From: Laguncularia racemosa
Lineage: Eukaryota > Streptophyta > Magnoliopsida > Myrtales > Combretaceae
Reading direction: 5' to 3'
Assembly: GCA_037954665.1 (NCBI GenBank)
Contig: JBBMOL010000200.1
Coordinates: 1,174,541 to 1,238,540, forward strand
DNA: 64,000 bases
Within the stretch, counting starts at the first letter, position 1. Each line of letters begins with the position of its first letter. Made by a program: the position numbers and the translations under genes. Positions 54,376 through 64,000 of this stretch are shown here, one piece after another. The notes under the pieces are model-generated. The model ran no database searches, was not told where the DNA came from, and saw nothing but the letters and a program-made list of their open reading frames with translations.

Positions 54376-55638
54376 TAGGGCCGGTAATGCGGGCCGAATG
54401 GGCCGGCCCACGGGTCGTCGTAGGCTGGCTCGCAATGGCCCGTAAGGCTGGCGGGTGAGAAAAGTCGGCCTGCCCCGCCTCGTGGGCTAATGCGGGCTGG
54501 CTCGCGACGACCCGTAAAATTTTTTTGCGGCCACCACATGGCCACACCACCACACGGCCGCCACCACCACCCCACTCTCCAATCTCCATTCTCTATTTAC
54601 CAAGCCTCCACCACCACTGGCGTCACTCACCCCTACCCCACATGGCCCACACACCACACGGCCACCACCACCACCCCACTCTCCAATCTCCATTCTCCAT
54701 TCACCAAGCCTCCACCACCACCGGCATCACTCACCCCTACCCCACACGGCCCACACACCACACGACACGGCCACACCACCACCACCCCACTCACCAATCT
54801 CCATTCTCCATTCACCAAGCCTCCACCACCACCAGCGTCACTCACCCCCACCCCACACGGCCCACACACCACATGACCCACACACTACATGACACGGCCA
54901 CACCACCACCACCCCATGCTCCAATCTCCACACCACACGGACATCACAAATTCACAATACAGTAGAGGACAATAGAGAATTGTTTTACCTTAATTAACGA
55001 CGTCTAACAGGCGGCTAGCGGTGGTGGCGCGACGTCCAGCTGCGGAGTACAGGGGATGCACGGACGGTGGGGTGGGCTGCTGCTAGCTGCGTGCGGACTG
55101 TGGACGAGGTGCACGGAGGGACGACGATGCGACTGCGACTGCAACTAGCCGTGCTTGACTTCTACGAAACACTGTGGTGCACGGACAGTGCGACTAGGCT
55201 GCAGAGTATAGTGTGTGTGTGTTTGACTTCTACGAAGGAGAACTGGAGAAGGAAGGTGCGGTCCGGCTTAATTGCTTGCGGTTGCGATTGCGGTCGACGG
55301 CTTCATTTCAGTCGTCTTGTCATTTCAGCACTAATTGGCGGTGGAGTGCGGACGGCGTCATCACTCGTCAGCCGTCTCGTCATGTCCCGATGGCTACGTC
55401 GTCCTCGTCATGTCTAGGGTCGTGTCGTCCACGTCAATGCGGGGCAACTACTGCTAGCAGGCTGCGTTTTCCGCGCGGGTTGGCCCGCCGCCCGCCAGAA
55501 TTGCCCGCCCCGCGGGTCAAGTGGGTGCGGGCCAAAATGGCCCGCACCTCTGCGGGTCAAATTTTTTTTGCCCGCCCCGCATATTTCTGTGGGCGGGGCA
55601 GGTCAACCCGCGGACCCACCTCGCAATTACCACCCCTA
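54376..55638. mobile_element. Non-autonomous hAT-like transposon, 1.26 kb
   Basis: The ends TAGGGCCGGTAATGCGGG and (reverse complement of the right end) TAGGGGTGGTAATTGCGA form an imperfect inverted repeat starting TAGGG. The flanks are CTTGGACT (54368-54375) and CTTAGACT (55639-55646), an 8-bp target duplication with one mismatch, typical of hAT elements. Both subterminal zones are packed with GCGGGC/GCCCGC motifs. There is no transposase. The GC content contrasts sharply with the surrounding AT-rich DNA. Confidence 0.85.
54572..54930. repeat. Tandem repeat inside the hAT-like element
   Basis: Three units of about 104, 111 and 127 bp plus a partial one, each starting CCACTCTCCAATCTCCATT and containing CCAAGCCTCCACCACCAC and CACGGCC cores. 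Open frames seen here on both strands are by-products of the repeat. Confidence 0.9.
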
Positions 55639-55646
55639 CTTAGACT

Positions 55647-56294
55647 CTATACTCCTTGTAATGACCAACAATTTTAAGAAAATTTATATTAAAATAAATA
55701 AAATAACAACTACTTCTATGCTAGATTGTAAGGATATTATTTCCGTAATTCTAAAATTTTGATAAAATATTAATAGTGGGAATAATAATAAAAAATAAAA
55801 ATAAATATATATCCATATATATATATTTATATAAATATGCATATGTAAATTTATAATAAATGCAAAAAAAAACTTGGCTGCATCTTCTTGTTTTGCTCCC
55901 TCCCCTCCCACATCGGTTAGAGCAAATGCATCAGCAGGATCAAATTAGGCCGGTCTCCATCACATCAGCCGCTCTGTTTATGTCGCCTATCCATGCTGTC
56001 CTTCCCCCCCGTCCCATGCTTGTTCTGTCCTCCTTTCCTTCCTTCTTCCTTTTCTTCTCATCTTTTCCTTAGACTCCCTTTCTCCATTCCCAATCACCCA
56101 TTTTTCCTTCTTCTTTCCTTTCGATTTCTTATCATCTCCTTATCGCCAGTGGAGCCCTTGTCCTCTGTCCCTTGTCTTTCTCTCCCTCGTTCACTCTCTT
56201 CATCACTTTCTCTTCCCACTCCCACTTTAATTCCGTATATACGTCCTATTCTACCCTTTCCTCTCCTCTTTCTCTATCGTCACAGTGTAGTAAA
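55647..56294 (+). other. Region upstream of the UTP4 fragment
   Basis: A/T-rich to 55870, then a strongly C/T-rich stretch (56030-56280) of TTCCTTCTTCC type, such as precedes many plant genes. It may be the former promoter and 5' UTR of the UTP4-like gene. No coding sequence of its own. Confidence 0.5.
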
Positions 56295-57230
56295 ACACTC
56301 GAAGTAAATCAAACGAGCTTAATCGATTGGAAACCCTTGCTAATCGTCGCACTCGCCACCAGAGTTGATGACTCTCAGGTTGTAACCACTCAAGATGACG
56401 GCTCTCTTGAGATTTGGCTTGTCCCTCCTGGGTCCGTGGGTTGGCGCTACCAATTGACGAATCATAGAAACCCTCATTCGAAAGTCTCATTGCTCATGTG
56501 GTGTTGTGCTGGGTCTAGAGGATTGCCATTTGGGTGGCTCTTCTCATCGAGTACTGATGGTTCAGTTTCAGAATGGGATTTGTTTCACTTAAAACAAAAG
56601 ACTGCATTAGAATCAATTGGAGTGTTAATATGGCAAATGGCCATTGCTCCACTTAAGAATCAGCATCTTGTAATGGAGCCTAAGCTGCAGCTTGGTCATG
56701 GAAAGCTAGAAAATGGTGTGGGAGACAATAGCAGCAAAGATGAAGATGATTCTGATTCGAGTGAGCTTCAAGAGGAATCAGTACCAGAGAATGCACGTGC
56801 TACACTTGCTTGTGATGATGGTTATGTGCGATTAAATATTGCGCCTTTGTTGGACATGTTAACATATAGTAAATCTCTACCAAGGGTCAATGGCCGTGTT
56901 CTAAGCATTGCTTGGAGTGCGGATGCAAGTGCAGTATATTCAGGAAGTAGCGATGGGTGAATAAGATGCTGGGATGCTAAGTTATGCCGTGAGATCTATA
57001 GGATAACAGTTCGTCATAGAGGTGGCGGTCATAGACCAGAACCTTGTTTATGGTCATTGCTTGCTCTATGGTCTAGAAAACTTTTAAGTGTTGATAACAA
57101 TGTCTATGTTCAGTTCTAGGATAGTAAACATAGGACTCCTTTATAAGCCCATTATTCTCATAGGGGTGGTGTAAACGCACTTGCAACCACTCCTAGCTAC
57201 AATCGGGTGTTTTCTGCTAGTTTTGATGGT
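56295..57230 (+). pseudogene. UTP4: UTP4-like WD40 protein, N-terminal fragment
   Basis: About 312 codons match the N-terminus of plant UTP4 (cirhin type, POPCORN in Arabidopsis), a WD40 member of the U3 snoRNP that processes 18S rRNA in the nucleolus. Visible blocks: DWKPLLIVALATRVDDSQVV, DGSLEIWLVPPGSVGW, VSLLMWCCAGSRGLPFG, STDGSVSEWDLFHLKQK, ATLACDDGYVRL, SLPRVNGRVLSIAWSADA and VNALATTPSYNRVFSASFDG. The family protein is around 800 residues, so well over half is missing. The position of the start Met reads ACA. Stops occur at 56958, then near 57117, 57144 and 57231, without frameshift. No introns are visible, so a processed copy or a single large exon are both possible. Confidence 0.88.
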
Positions 57231-58150
57231 TGAGAAGGGTACAACTAAACCCAATTGGTTGGGATCAGCATCAGATATGGTTTGATTCATACTCTTGTAT
57301 CCTGCTCATAACCACAAGTATGAAGATAGAAAGAGGCAACGGAAGGACCTTTGCGACATTGATGATACAGTGGGATAAAATTCCAATCGATTGCATGAAA
57401 ATGGTTCGCGAATCATGCAAAATTAGGCCATTGGTTCGAGGATAATCCATCTTCATAAAGCCTAGGTAACCTGTTCACTTGACATGGCAACGGAAATACA
57501 ACGGTGAAATGAAAGGCAAAAGTCGACCCTTGCCTACCGTGTTTACGGGAACAACATAAAGCTTCTTCATCCCAAACCGCATGTGATATTTCCCCTAACT
57601 ATGCATCAGACAAAGCCTATGACGTATTGTTAGGGATGCATTTGTTGGGAAAACTTATACACGGAGGGACAACCAAGGTGCAACCACAGTGCAGGGGGGA
57701 GCTCCACAAGTGCAGGACGTCATTACCGTGCAAGGAGAAGACCGAGATTGATGAGGGGCTAATTTAGGCAGATTCTATATGGGATCAAGTCTATCTTAGA
57801 CATTTAAGTATTTATTTATAAATTAGGATTGATGAGATTATTTCCTGCTATTGTATCTCTAGATTAGGGAAGTCCTTGTCCATTAGAATAAGAATCTATT
57901 ATGATATAGTTAAACTAGGAAAGAATAGGGGTATGTATTGAGAATTGAGGAGAGGAATAAACAAGCAATATTTTCTCCAATTTATTCGAGATCGGATTCT
58001 CTCTCTAATCGAGGTCCCAGGTCTTCAGATCCCTGTAATGATCTGATTCCATTCTGTTCATTCCACCATAGGGAGAACAAAGAACAGTGACAAGAGAAAG
58101 CTTTCTCGCCTAGACTTTGATTTTCCGGTGAATTGTTCGATGACTAGAGC
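57231..58150. other. Non-coding stretch with an LTR-like block
   Basis: 57235-57740 shows nothing I recognise. 57749-58065 starts TGATGAGG after a purine-rich AAGGAGAAGACCGAGA and ends TTCATTCCA, with a T/A-rich middle. It could be a short LTR of about 317 bp (Reina type have this size) without a partner. Weakly supported. Confidence 0.3.
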
Positions 58151-58985
58151 TTGGGCAAAGGATCCTAACACGTATTCCTTAACGGTGACACAAAGAAAGC
58201 GATCTTGCCCATCTTCTTTGAGGTTGATGTTAGTAAAGACGTCAAGCTTAGATCTCAGGTGTATACCATCGCCTTACAAAAGCACAATGATGAGCATAGT
58301 AAAGCTCTTGTGAAGCCATGGGAAGATGCACTTTAGGAGGCAGCCATGATTAGCAAATGGAATTTGAAGGATCACTGCTTAAGTAATCTTACGGACCATA
58401 TCAAAAACGTGGTTATCAATAAGCTCACGCCAAGTGTTCCTAGCATGCATAATCTCTTCATTGGGATTGAAAAGCGGATTAAAGATATTAAGAAGTTGTA
58501 AGGAAGGATCTCCTAGCATTCGATTATTGTGATATATGGCATGGGTGGGATCGATTATTGGCCGCCACCCAAGTTCCATGAAATATCCAGCGAGATTGTT
58601 GCCACCATATGTGGACTTCCATTGTCTCTCGAAGTCATTGGTTCTTCACTTCACAAACATGATGATGGTATATGGAAGATTAGATTGGGGAAGCTAAAGA
58701 AGGCTCCTCACAAGGATGTCCAAAACACATTAATGATAAGTTATGTGGCATTAGAGAAGGAATAGCAACAGATCCTCTTGGATATCGCATGTTTCTTCAA
58801 TTGTGAAAAGATAGCTTATCCATTACATTTTGGGAGGCTTATAGTCTTTTCGTAAAAGCTAGCATTAAGATTCTTGTGAGCAGATCTTTGATTAAGGTAC
58901 ATAGTGACAATAGATTACGGATACATGACTAGTTAAGAGATCTAGGAAAGGCAATTTCCCAAAAACAAATGCAATGCTCTGAGTG
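58151..58985 (+). pseudogene. TIR-NBS-LRR resistance protein, shuffled and truncated fragment
   Basis: Pieces in the right order but with gaps and frame changes. The TIR end reads ILPIFFEVDVSKDVKLRSQV and ALQKHNDEHSKALVKPWEDA (58202-58335, then a stop). The NB-ARC start IIVIYGMGGI (58517-58550) breaks off before the Walker A lysine. It is joined directly to FHEISSEIVATICGLPLSLE and APHKDVQNTLMISY (58574-58765), the GLPL part, so roughly 150 residues are deleted. After a stop, LLDIACFFNCEK and, in another frame, RSLIKVHSDNRLRIHD follow. No LRR is seen. Intact relatives are intracellular immune receptors. Confidence 0.9.
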
Positions 58986-59006
58986 CAAATGTCATGCAAA
59001 AACTAA

Positions 59007-59228
59007 TAGATTGTGGCCTTGAAAAAGGTGCAAATGAATGTAGGGGATAGGCAAGGATTTCCCATGTCATCACTGAGGGAAATAAATATCTCCCTATCAT
59101 TTGATCATCCTTTTGTGGTTGGTGTCAACAAGGTGGTTATGGACGATAAAGATCATGACAACATTTTTGTGGTCATAGAGCATATGGAGCATGATCTTGA
59201 GGCCTTGATGGAAAGGTGGAAGACTCTA
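59007..59228 (+). pseudogene. CDKG/CDK11-type protein kinase, N-lobe fragment
   Basis: IVALKKVQM carries the ATP-anchoring Lys. It is followed by GFPMSSLREINISLSF, the PITSLRE-like helix of G-type cyclin-dependent kinases. Then come HPFVVGVNKVV, NIFVVIEHMEHDLEALME (hinge) and the end of similarity. The upstream glycine loop and the whole C-lobe are missing. The open frame continues to 59405, but that part does not resemble a kinase. Confidence 0.85.
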
Positions 59229-60495
59229 CTTGAAGAAAAGCAAGATACCTCAATGGTCTTGGTCAATGTCGGAGTTATTGGTGCCTCACAAAGAGCAAGG
59301 TCTATGTACTTTGACCGAAGGGTTCTCTTCTGCATCGCTTACTCTAGCACGTCATCAAATTTTGGGTTCATTCGAGGTTCTAGCCTTCTGCAACCTCTGC
59401 GATAATGAAGGTGATAAACATGCACCTCTTGATCCTATTTTGACCGTTATTCACTCCTCACTTTAATTCCCATTGCAACTCTATTTCCATAATTTCTATT
59501 CAAACTCCAATGAGATATGAACGTCCTATTGTAATTATAGGATTATGAAGCACTACTGCAAAATGAGGAAACTATAATTAAATACTAAATCAGGTATAAT
59601 CAGAAAATAAAAGGATCATACTCAGTACCTTTAGTTAATTTGAGGCTTGGCTTAAACTCTAGACATTTATCCTATCTTATTTTATTTTATCGTTAGGTAA
59701 AGGGATTACCCGCTAGAATCACTTGATGATAGTTGGAACTATGACGACCATAAACAGGTAAGTGAGAAACTTTATGATATGCTACATTGTTGTGTTAAAT
59801 GTTGATATGCTCTATGTATGTGAATTCACTTGCTTAGCTGTGGTTGCAAATTGGTTGTGGTTATTATTATTTTTAAGGTATATAGTAGGGTTAAATGAGT
59901 TAGAAAAGAAGTTACGAAGAAATTGGTAGTTAGATAGGTTGTAGATGAATACTATCTTAACTATGTAAAGGATATAATGGGCTAAGGGTTTAGATATTAC
60001 TATCTTAACGATAGCACTTTACACCATTTTTCTAATACTATTACTACAGGCCTAATACCGTGATTCAACTTTTCTTTAAACTAAACTAAAATATATAAAC
60101 CTAACGTTTTCTTCTATAGCTACTATATAAGTATGCATAACTGGAATAAATTATATATATATATCATTATATACACATATAAGAATCTACTTCTGAATAT
60201 GTATATATGCTTGAATAAAATTATTTTCCTATTATATTTATATAGTACATTTATGCATATAACTATACAAATCATAAGCGAATTTTTTTTAGCAGACTTA
60301 ACAATTATATTTTCTTGCTCCTCTTAAGCATGTGAGGGGAGGTGCCTAGCAAATTTATCCTTTAGTTAAAAATATGTTTATAAATCTATATATATATATA
60401 TATATATATACGTAGGTATTTGAGGACTTAGAAGGGATATATATGTGGCTACCTTGTTTAACTCTTGAATATGTGTAAAATTGAGCACTTGAGAG
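59229..60495. other. Geneless AT-rich DNA
   Basis: No coding sequence recognised. (TA)n at 60389-60410 and further TA-rich tracts at 60150-60180. Confidence 0.55.
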
Positions 60496-60499
60496 GTGT

Positions 60500-60645
60500 G
60501 ATGACACAGGGGTGTCAAAGAATGAGAATTGTAAATCAATCCTAAGTGATTGATTTAATAGTAAGTGAAATGACATAGAGGTGTCAAGCGATGAGAACCA
60601 AAAATCGAACCCGAGTGGTTGATTTGGTGGTCGATAAGAATAAGC
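60500..60645. repeat. Diverged tandem repeat, two units of about 70 bp
   Basis: TGACACAGGGGTGTCAAAG at 60502 and TGACATAGAGGTGTCAAGC at 60571 head two similar units ending TTGATTTAATAGT and TTGATTTGGTGGT. TGACAC...GTGTCA is itself palindromic. Confidence 0.65.
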
Positions 60646-62017
60646 CATATTACGTTATTATTGAATAGATCTCGCATGATAACCCGTTTCAAAACTTATT
60701 GATTATGATTTTGTCTCTGGCTTAACTGATTCTACTTAGTTCGATCCTCCTTATTGTATCTATAACATGTAATGTTTGATATCTCTTGTTGTAATGAGTG
60801 TGGATGTAAGGTGTAATTGTTTTGCTTGTGGGATTGATTGGGTTCCTATTGCTTGTCCTTGGAATTATACTCTTAAATGCTCAATAGTTATCTTATTTTA
60901 TTTTACTTTATTGCCCTGAACGTGGATTGGCCTATGATTTTATAGTGTTTAATCATCTTGAACCAATTAATTAAAGGATTAGACTCAAATAAAACTTTAT
61001 ATGCATTACACGAGACATTACATGAAATTAAAGGCCATCACTACTACAAGGCTCGCCGGAAGTAATCAGAGGATTACTATTTCGCAAAGTGTGACCTAAG
61101 TGACTAAGGGATTGTTGCACCATGACAGTTCCGAGTCCCGTTGGTCCTTGAGGGTATTGCTTCGACTGTGCAAGGATACGAGAGCATTCGGTATTAAAGT
61201 AAAGATATTATAAATATCAAAGTGATAAGATAATTAAACTGGGTAATGTGACCTAGGCACTGATGGTGGCTTCAGAATCCCTAACCCAAGGTTAAAGGAG
61301 GCGTAAACCCTAGACTTCACATCGGTCATCGAAAGACTGTTTGAGATGCTACATTCATATGATTGTTCATGCATAGCATATGATTTGGTAACTTGATTTG
61401 AAATTGTTTGTGCGTATGTAGCATTGAGAGTATTGCACTCTCATTCACTGAGTCGTAGTGTGCTTACCCCTCCATAGATTGTTTTTTAGGTAAAACTTAT
61501 AAAAGCTTGGGATGGGATAAGATGCAAAGTGTTGAGAGTTTTTAGAAGTCAAGAATGATAAACTAAGGATTATAATTGGTAGGTTATTTAGATGTAATGC
61601 CATTTTAAGACCTTGATGTAAAAATTTGAATTAGTGAGACTTAGGATTTTTTCCATCTTACTGGTTGGTAGGGGATTCTGACTCTCTACAATCTTGATTA
61701 ACCATGGGACGTGGAATCCATAGTTATATTTTTATTGTATTATTATATGTAATATGATTATTCATCAATGTAATTAATTATTTAGAGTCTTACAATCTTT
61801 AACTCGTAAGACGGTTATCATATAACAGGTACACTCATGACATGATAACTTTTAGCGGAAATTTCTAAGCCCCCTTCTAGGGCATGACACTCCTTTTATA
61901 GTAATCAAATGTATCTTAGAAAGGAAATTTATATCTTTATGGAATGAAAAGTTGAATCTTCATAAATAGAAAAGCTATCTTCAACAAACAAAAAATTGCA
62001 TATTCAATGTTGTTTAT
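60646..62017. other. Geneless DNA with a possible LTR 3' end
   Basis: The stretch up to 61889 ends CCCCCTTCTAGGGCATGACA, like the termini of long Tekay/Del-type LTRs. It also contains a GCACTCTCATTCACTGAGTC segment such LTRs often have. I found no second copy or start, so this is only a suggestion. Confidence 0.35.
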
Positions 62018-63427
62018 TGATCCACGCAAAAAGAGATATAAAATAAGCGTGAATAAATACCGGCAAGTATATCAGATCGGATCAAGCAATATAGTGAGAA
62101 AAGAGTATCGAACCACGAAGATTGATTAAGTAATAGACCTATATTAATTTCTACTATTATTTAGGCAATGATATTTGATGAGAGTAAAATGTGAATGAAT
62201 TATACTAAATGTGTAAAAAGAGAATTATGTTGAAAAATGATGAATGGATGGTGGGAAAATAGAATCCACCCTAATTTTTACTAATCACATTGCCTTCATA
62301 TTATAATAACTTATAGCTATATGGATTTTCAAAAGAAATTTGACAAAACCTTAATCCTTTTTTCAAGTTTTAAAGTATTATAACCCCAATTTAATTTAAT
62401 AGCTCCCGCTAAATAAAATCAATGGAGGATTCTAATTTACAATCATAAATTTCCCAATTATATGATTGCCTAATATCTTTAAAATAATTTCTCCTAATCC
62501 CTTAGTAAAAAATTAAATAAAAAATATTGCATGAAACACTTAGGTCAATTTCTAATAAAATTCAATAACATCGCTTCCGCATAAATTATTAAATCTTACT
62601 TGGGAATTCCTAATAAATCCTAAATTTCTCTTTCGAGTCATTTAAACTTCTATGCATTGATTTCCATTATAAAATACAATTCATAGTAGAAATTCTCATA
62701 TGAAAATTCCACATATCTATATGTCCTATAACATGAATACAATGATCATTTTAGTTTAATTATGGCTTCATCATGTTTCCCACATAGATGATTTAGAACA
62801 TTATGGTGTGGATTGCATAAAAACAATTTAAATGAATAAGTGTAATGGAATTCATAAAAAATAAACTAATAAATTGCATAAAAGAAAATAAAATAAATGA
62901 AACAATTGTTATAATCTTCAAGAGTTTGTAGAACTTCAATCTTCTAAAATAATTCCTAGAATTCTTCAATTGAAAGCAAACTTCAGCAAGGTAACATTCT
63001 TTCTTCAAACTAAAATTTGGAATAACATGAAATGAAAAAGAATTAAAGAGAAGATAAAATCCTAGAAACAAGAATGAATCCTTAGGTTCACGCAAGGGGT
63101 CTATTTATAGATCCAAAGAGGAGGAGGGTAAGGTTGATCTGATGAGGAATTGAGTCAGCAAATCAATCAAGATAAGGTTTTGGAGAGATTTTCACATGGA
63201 CATCCTATAAATAGTCAAGGCCGGCGGTCTTCAATGCAATTCTTCATTTGCTTATTCAATTTTGTGAAAGACTCCTCCAATTAACTTGTATTTTACTTTT
63301 AGGTCCTCAAAACCTGAATTTTCACAATAAACGCCATTAAGTACCATTTCTTTATATTTTCTTATAATATTGAAATAAATATAATATAAATCCCAAAAGA
63401 AAATATAAGTATATTGTGATCTTATCA
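62018..63427 (-). repeat. Ath3 3' LTR
   Basis: 1410 bp by its ends. Its partner is outside the window, so the left border rests on the TG start and Athila-like context (CGGCAAGTATATC, GAGTATCGAACCACG). The target duplication would be TTTAT (62013-62017), not testable here. Confidence 0.75.
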
Positions 63428-64000
63428 ACATCCCCACACTTGACTTTTTGCTTGTCCTCAAGCAAAATAATTAAAATGAATAAAAGAAATCTATCATTGA
63501 ACTTTTGGTGCCCATTGCTCTAACCATACTGAAACTTGTAATTAGAATAATCTAGTTGAAATTTAGTAGTTAATCTAAATAAAACAGATTTTTAATCCCA
63601 GTGTTTAATAATTAAATTCTCCTTCAAACGAAGAATACTTAGTCCATACGGAAAAACATTCATTTACTTCATTGGTTATTATCAAGTATAATCTCCCTCA
63701 ATTTTTCTTCTCTAAACAAGATAACAAAAAGTGAAAGCATATGGTATCCATTTTTTCCTAGAATTTCTCCCTCTTCAATTTAGTCTTTATTTCACTTATT
63801 GCCCTGTATTCAACATTTTCTTTTTAATTTGCCTTAATTGATAGCGGAATCAGACTTCACTCTTCTGAGGGACCAAGGCCCGCCCATGTCAACTTGGCTT
63901 TCATTAAGGTAATAAAATTTTTACCTTTCTACCCTTCTGGTTATTGTGAGTTCATTGAGTCGGCACATCCCGGGCTTATCACCTAAGTGACCAGGTTTTA
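62018..64000 (-). mobile_element. Ath3: Athila/Tat-type element, 3' end only
   Basis: LTR-like 62018-63427 (TGATCCACGC...GATCTTATCA) is followed on its right by ACATCCCCACACTTGAC, the reverse of an Athila polypurine tract (63428-63445). The element therefore lies on the minus strand, with its body beyond the window. 63446-64000 is 3' untranslated region and matches the conserved module of Ath1 and Ath2 (63840-64000). No coding part is visible. Confidence 0.85.

Noticed and set aside
54350..54965. Several overlapping open frames on both strands with His/Thr/Pro or Gly/Val-rich products
   Set aside because: They are by-products of the GC-rich tandem repeat in the hAT-like element; all frames of such a repeat stay open.
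57749..58065. Short Reina-like LTR
   Set aside because: Has TG/CA-like ends and a purine tract, but no partner, primer site or coding remnant, so it is listed only as a weak note in the region entry.
56295..59228. Helitron carrying the three gene fragments
   Set aside because: I looked for a TC start and a CTRR end with a preceding hairpin around the block and found none that convinced me. Kept only as a hypothesis.
59229..59405. Continuation of the kinase frame as a new protein
   Set aside because: Similarity to CDKG ends at about 59228, and the rest has no recognisable kinase motifs; it probably runs into unrelated DNA.

Overview
This is plant nuclear DNA, almost certainly from a eudicot. 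It is dominated by Ty3/gypsy LTR retrotransposons nested in one another. The little non-transposon content is decayed fragments of three host genes: a UTP4-type WD40 protein, a TIR-NBS-LRR resistance protein and a CDKG-type kinase. TIR-NBS-LRR genes are absent from grasses, which points to a dicot. I see no complete, intact host gene, no tRNA or rRNA gene and no CRISPR array. Element names used here are local labels.

Positions 1-44071 are one nested stack that can be read to the base. The outermost layer is Chr3, a minus-strand CRM-like element that has lost gag and almost all of pol. Its left LTR starts about 200-380 bp before the window. That LTR is split by Ath1 (360-40186, plus strand, target duplication TGTAT), an Athila-lineage element of about 12.2 kb once its passengers are subtracted. 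Ath1 carries four insertions, each with perfect LTR ends and a matching 5-bp target duplication: Chr1A (7823-14571, minus, TTGTG), Chr2 (14898-27631, minus, TTAAA), a solo LTR of the Chr3 family (28075-29295, plus, CAATG) and Ath2 (29956-36903, minus, CTCTT). Chr2 is itself split by Chr1B (19860-26460, plus, TAAAC). The deepest order is therefore Chr3 > Ath1 > Chr2 > Chr1B.

Positions 44421-49144 hold Chr4, a plus-strand gag-plus-protease derivative (ATATA). From 49145 to 62017 the DNA is AT-rich and largely geneless. It holds two candidate MITEs, simple repeats, a 1.26-kb non-autonomous hAT-like element (54376-55638) and the three gene fragments (56295-59228). Ath3, a third Athila/Tat-type element on the minus strand, starts with its 3' LTR at 62018 and runs off the window.

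The elements are mostly dead or non-autonomous, but in informative ways. Chr1A and Chr1B share three premature stops. Chr2 and Chr3 share the same gag-removing junction. Chr4 lost reverse transcriptase to integrase in frame. Ath2 keeps one intact 712-codon gag-protease frame and nothing else. The Chr3 family's LTR contains a fossil LTR end plus primer-binding site, as if the LTR had grown outward over its own leader. Several non-coding motifs recur between lineages: a 14-bp palindrome, a palindromic TATA box, a hairpin 40 nt after the last gag/pol stop, and a 3' untranslated module.
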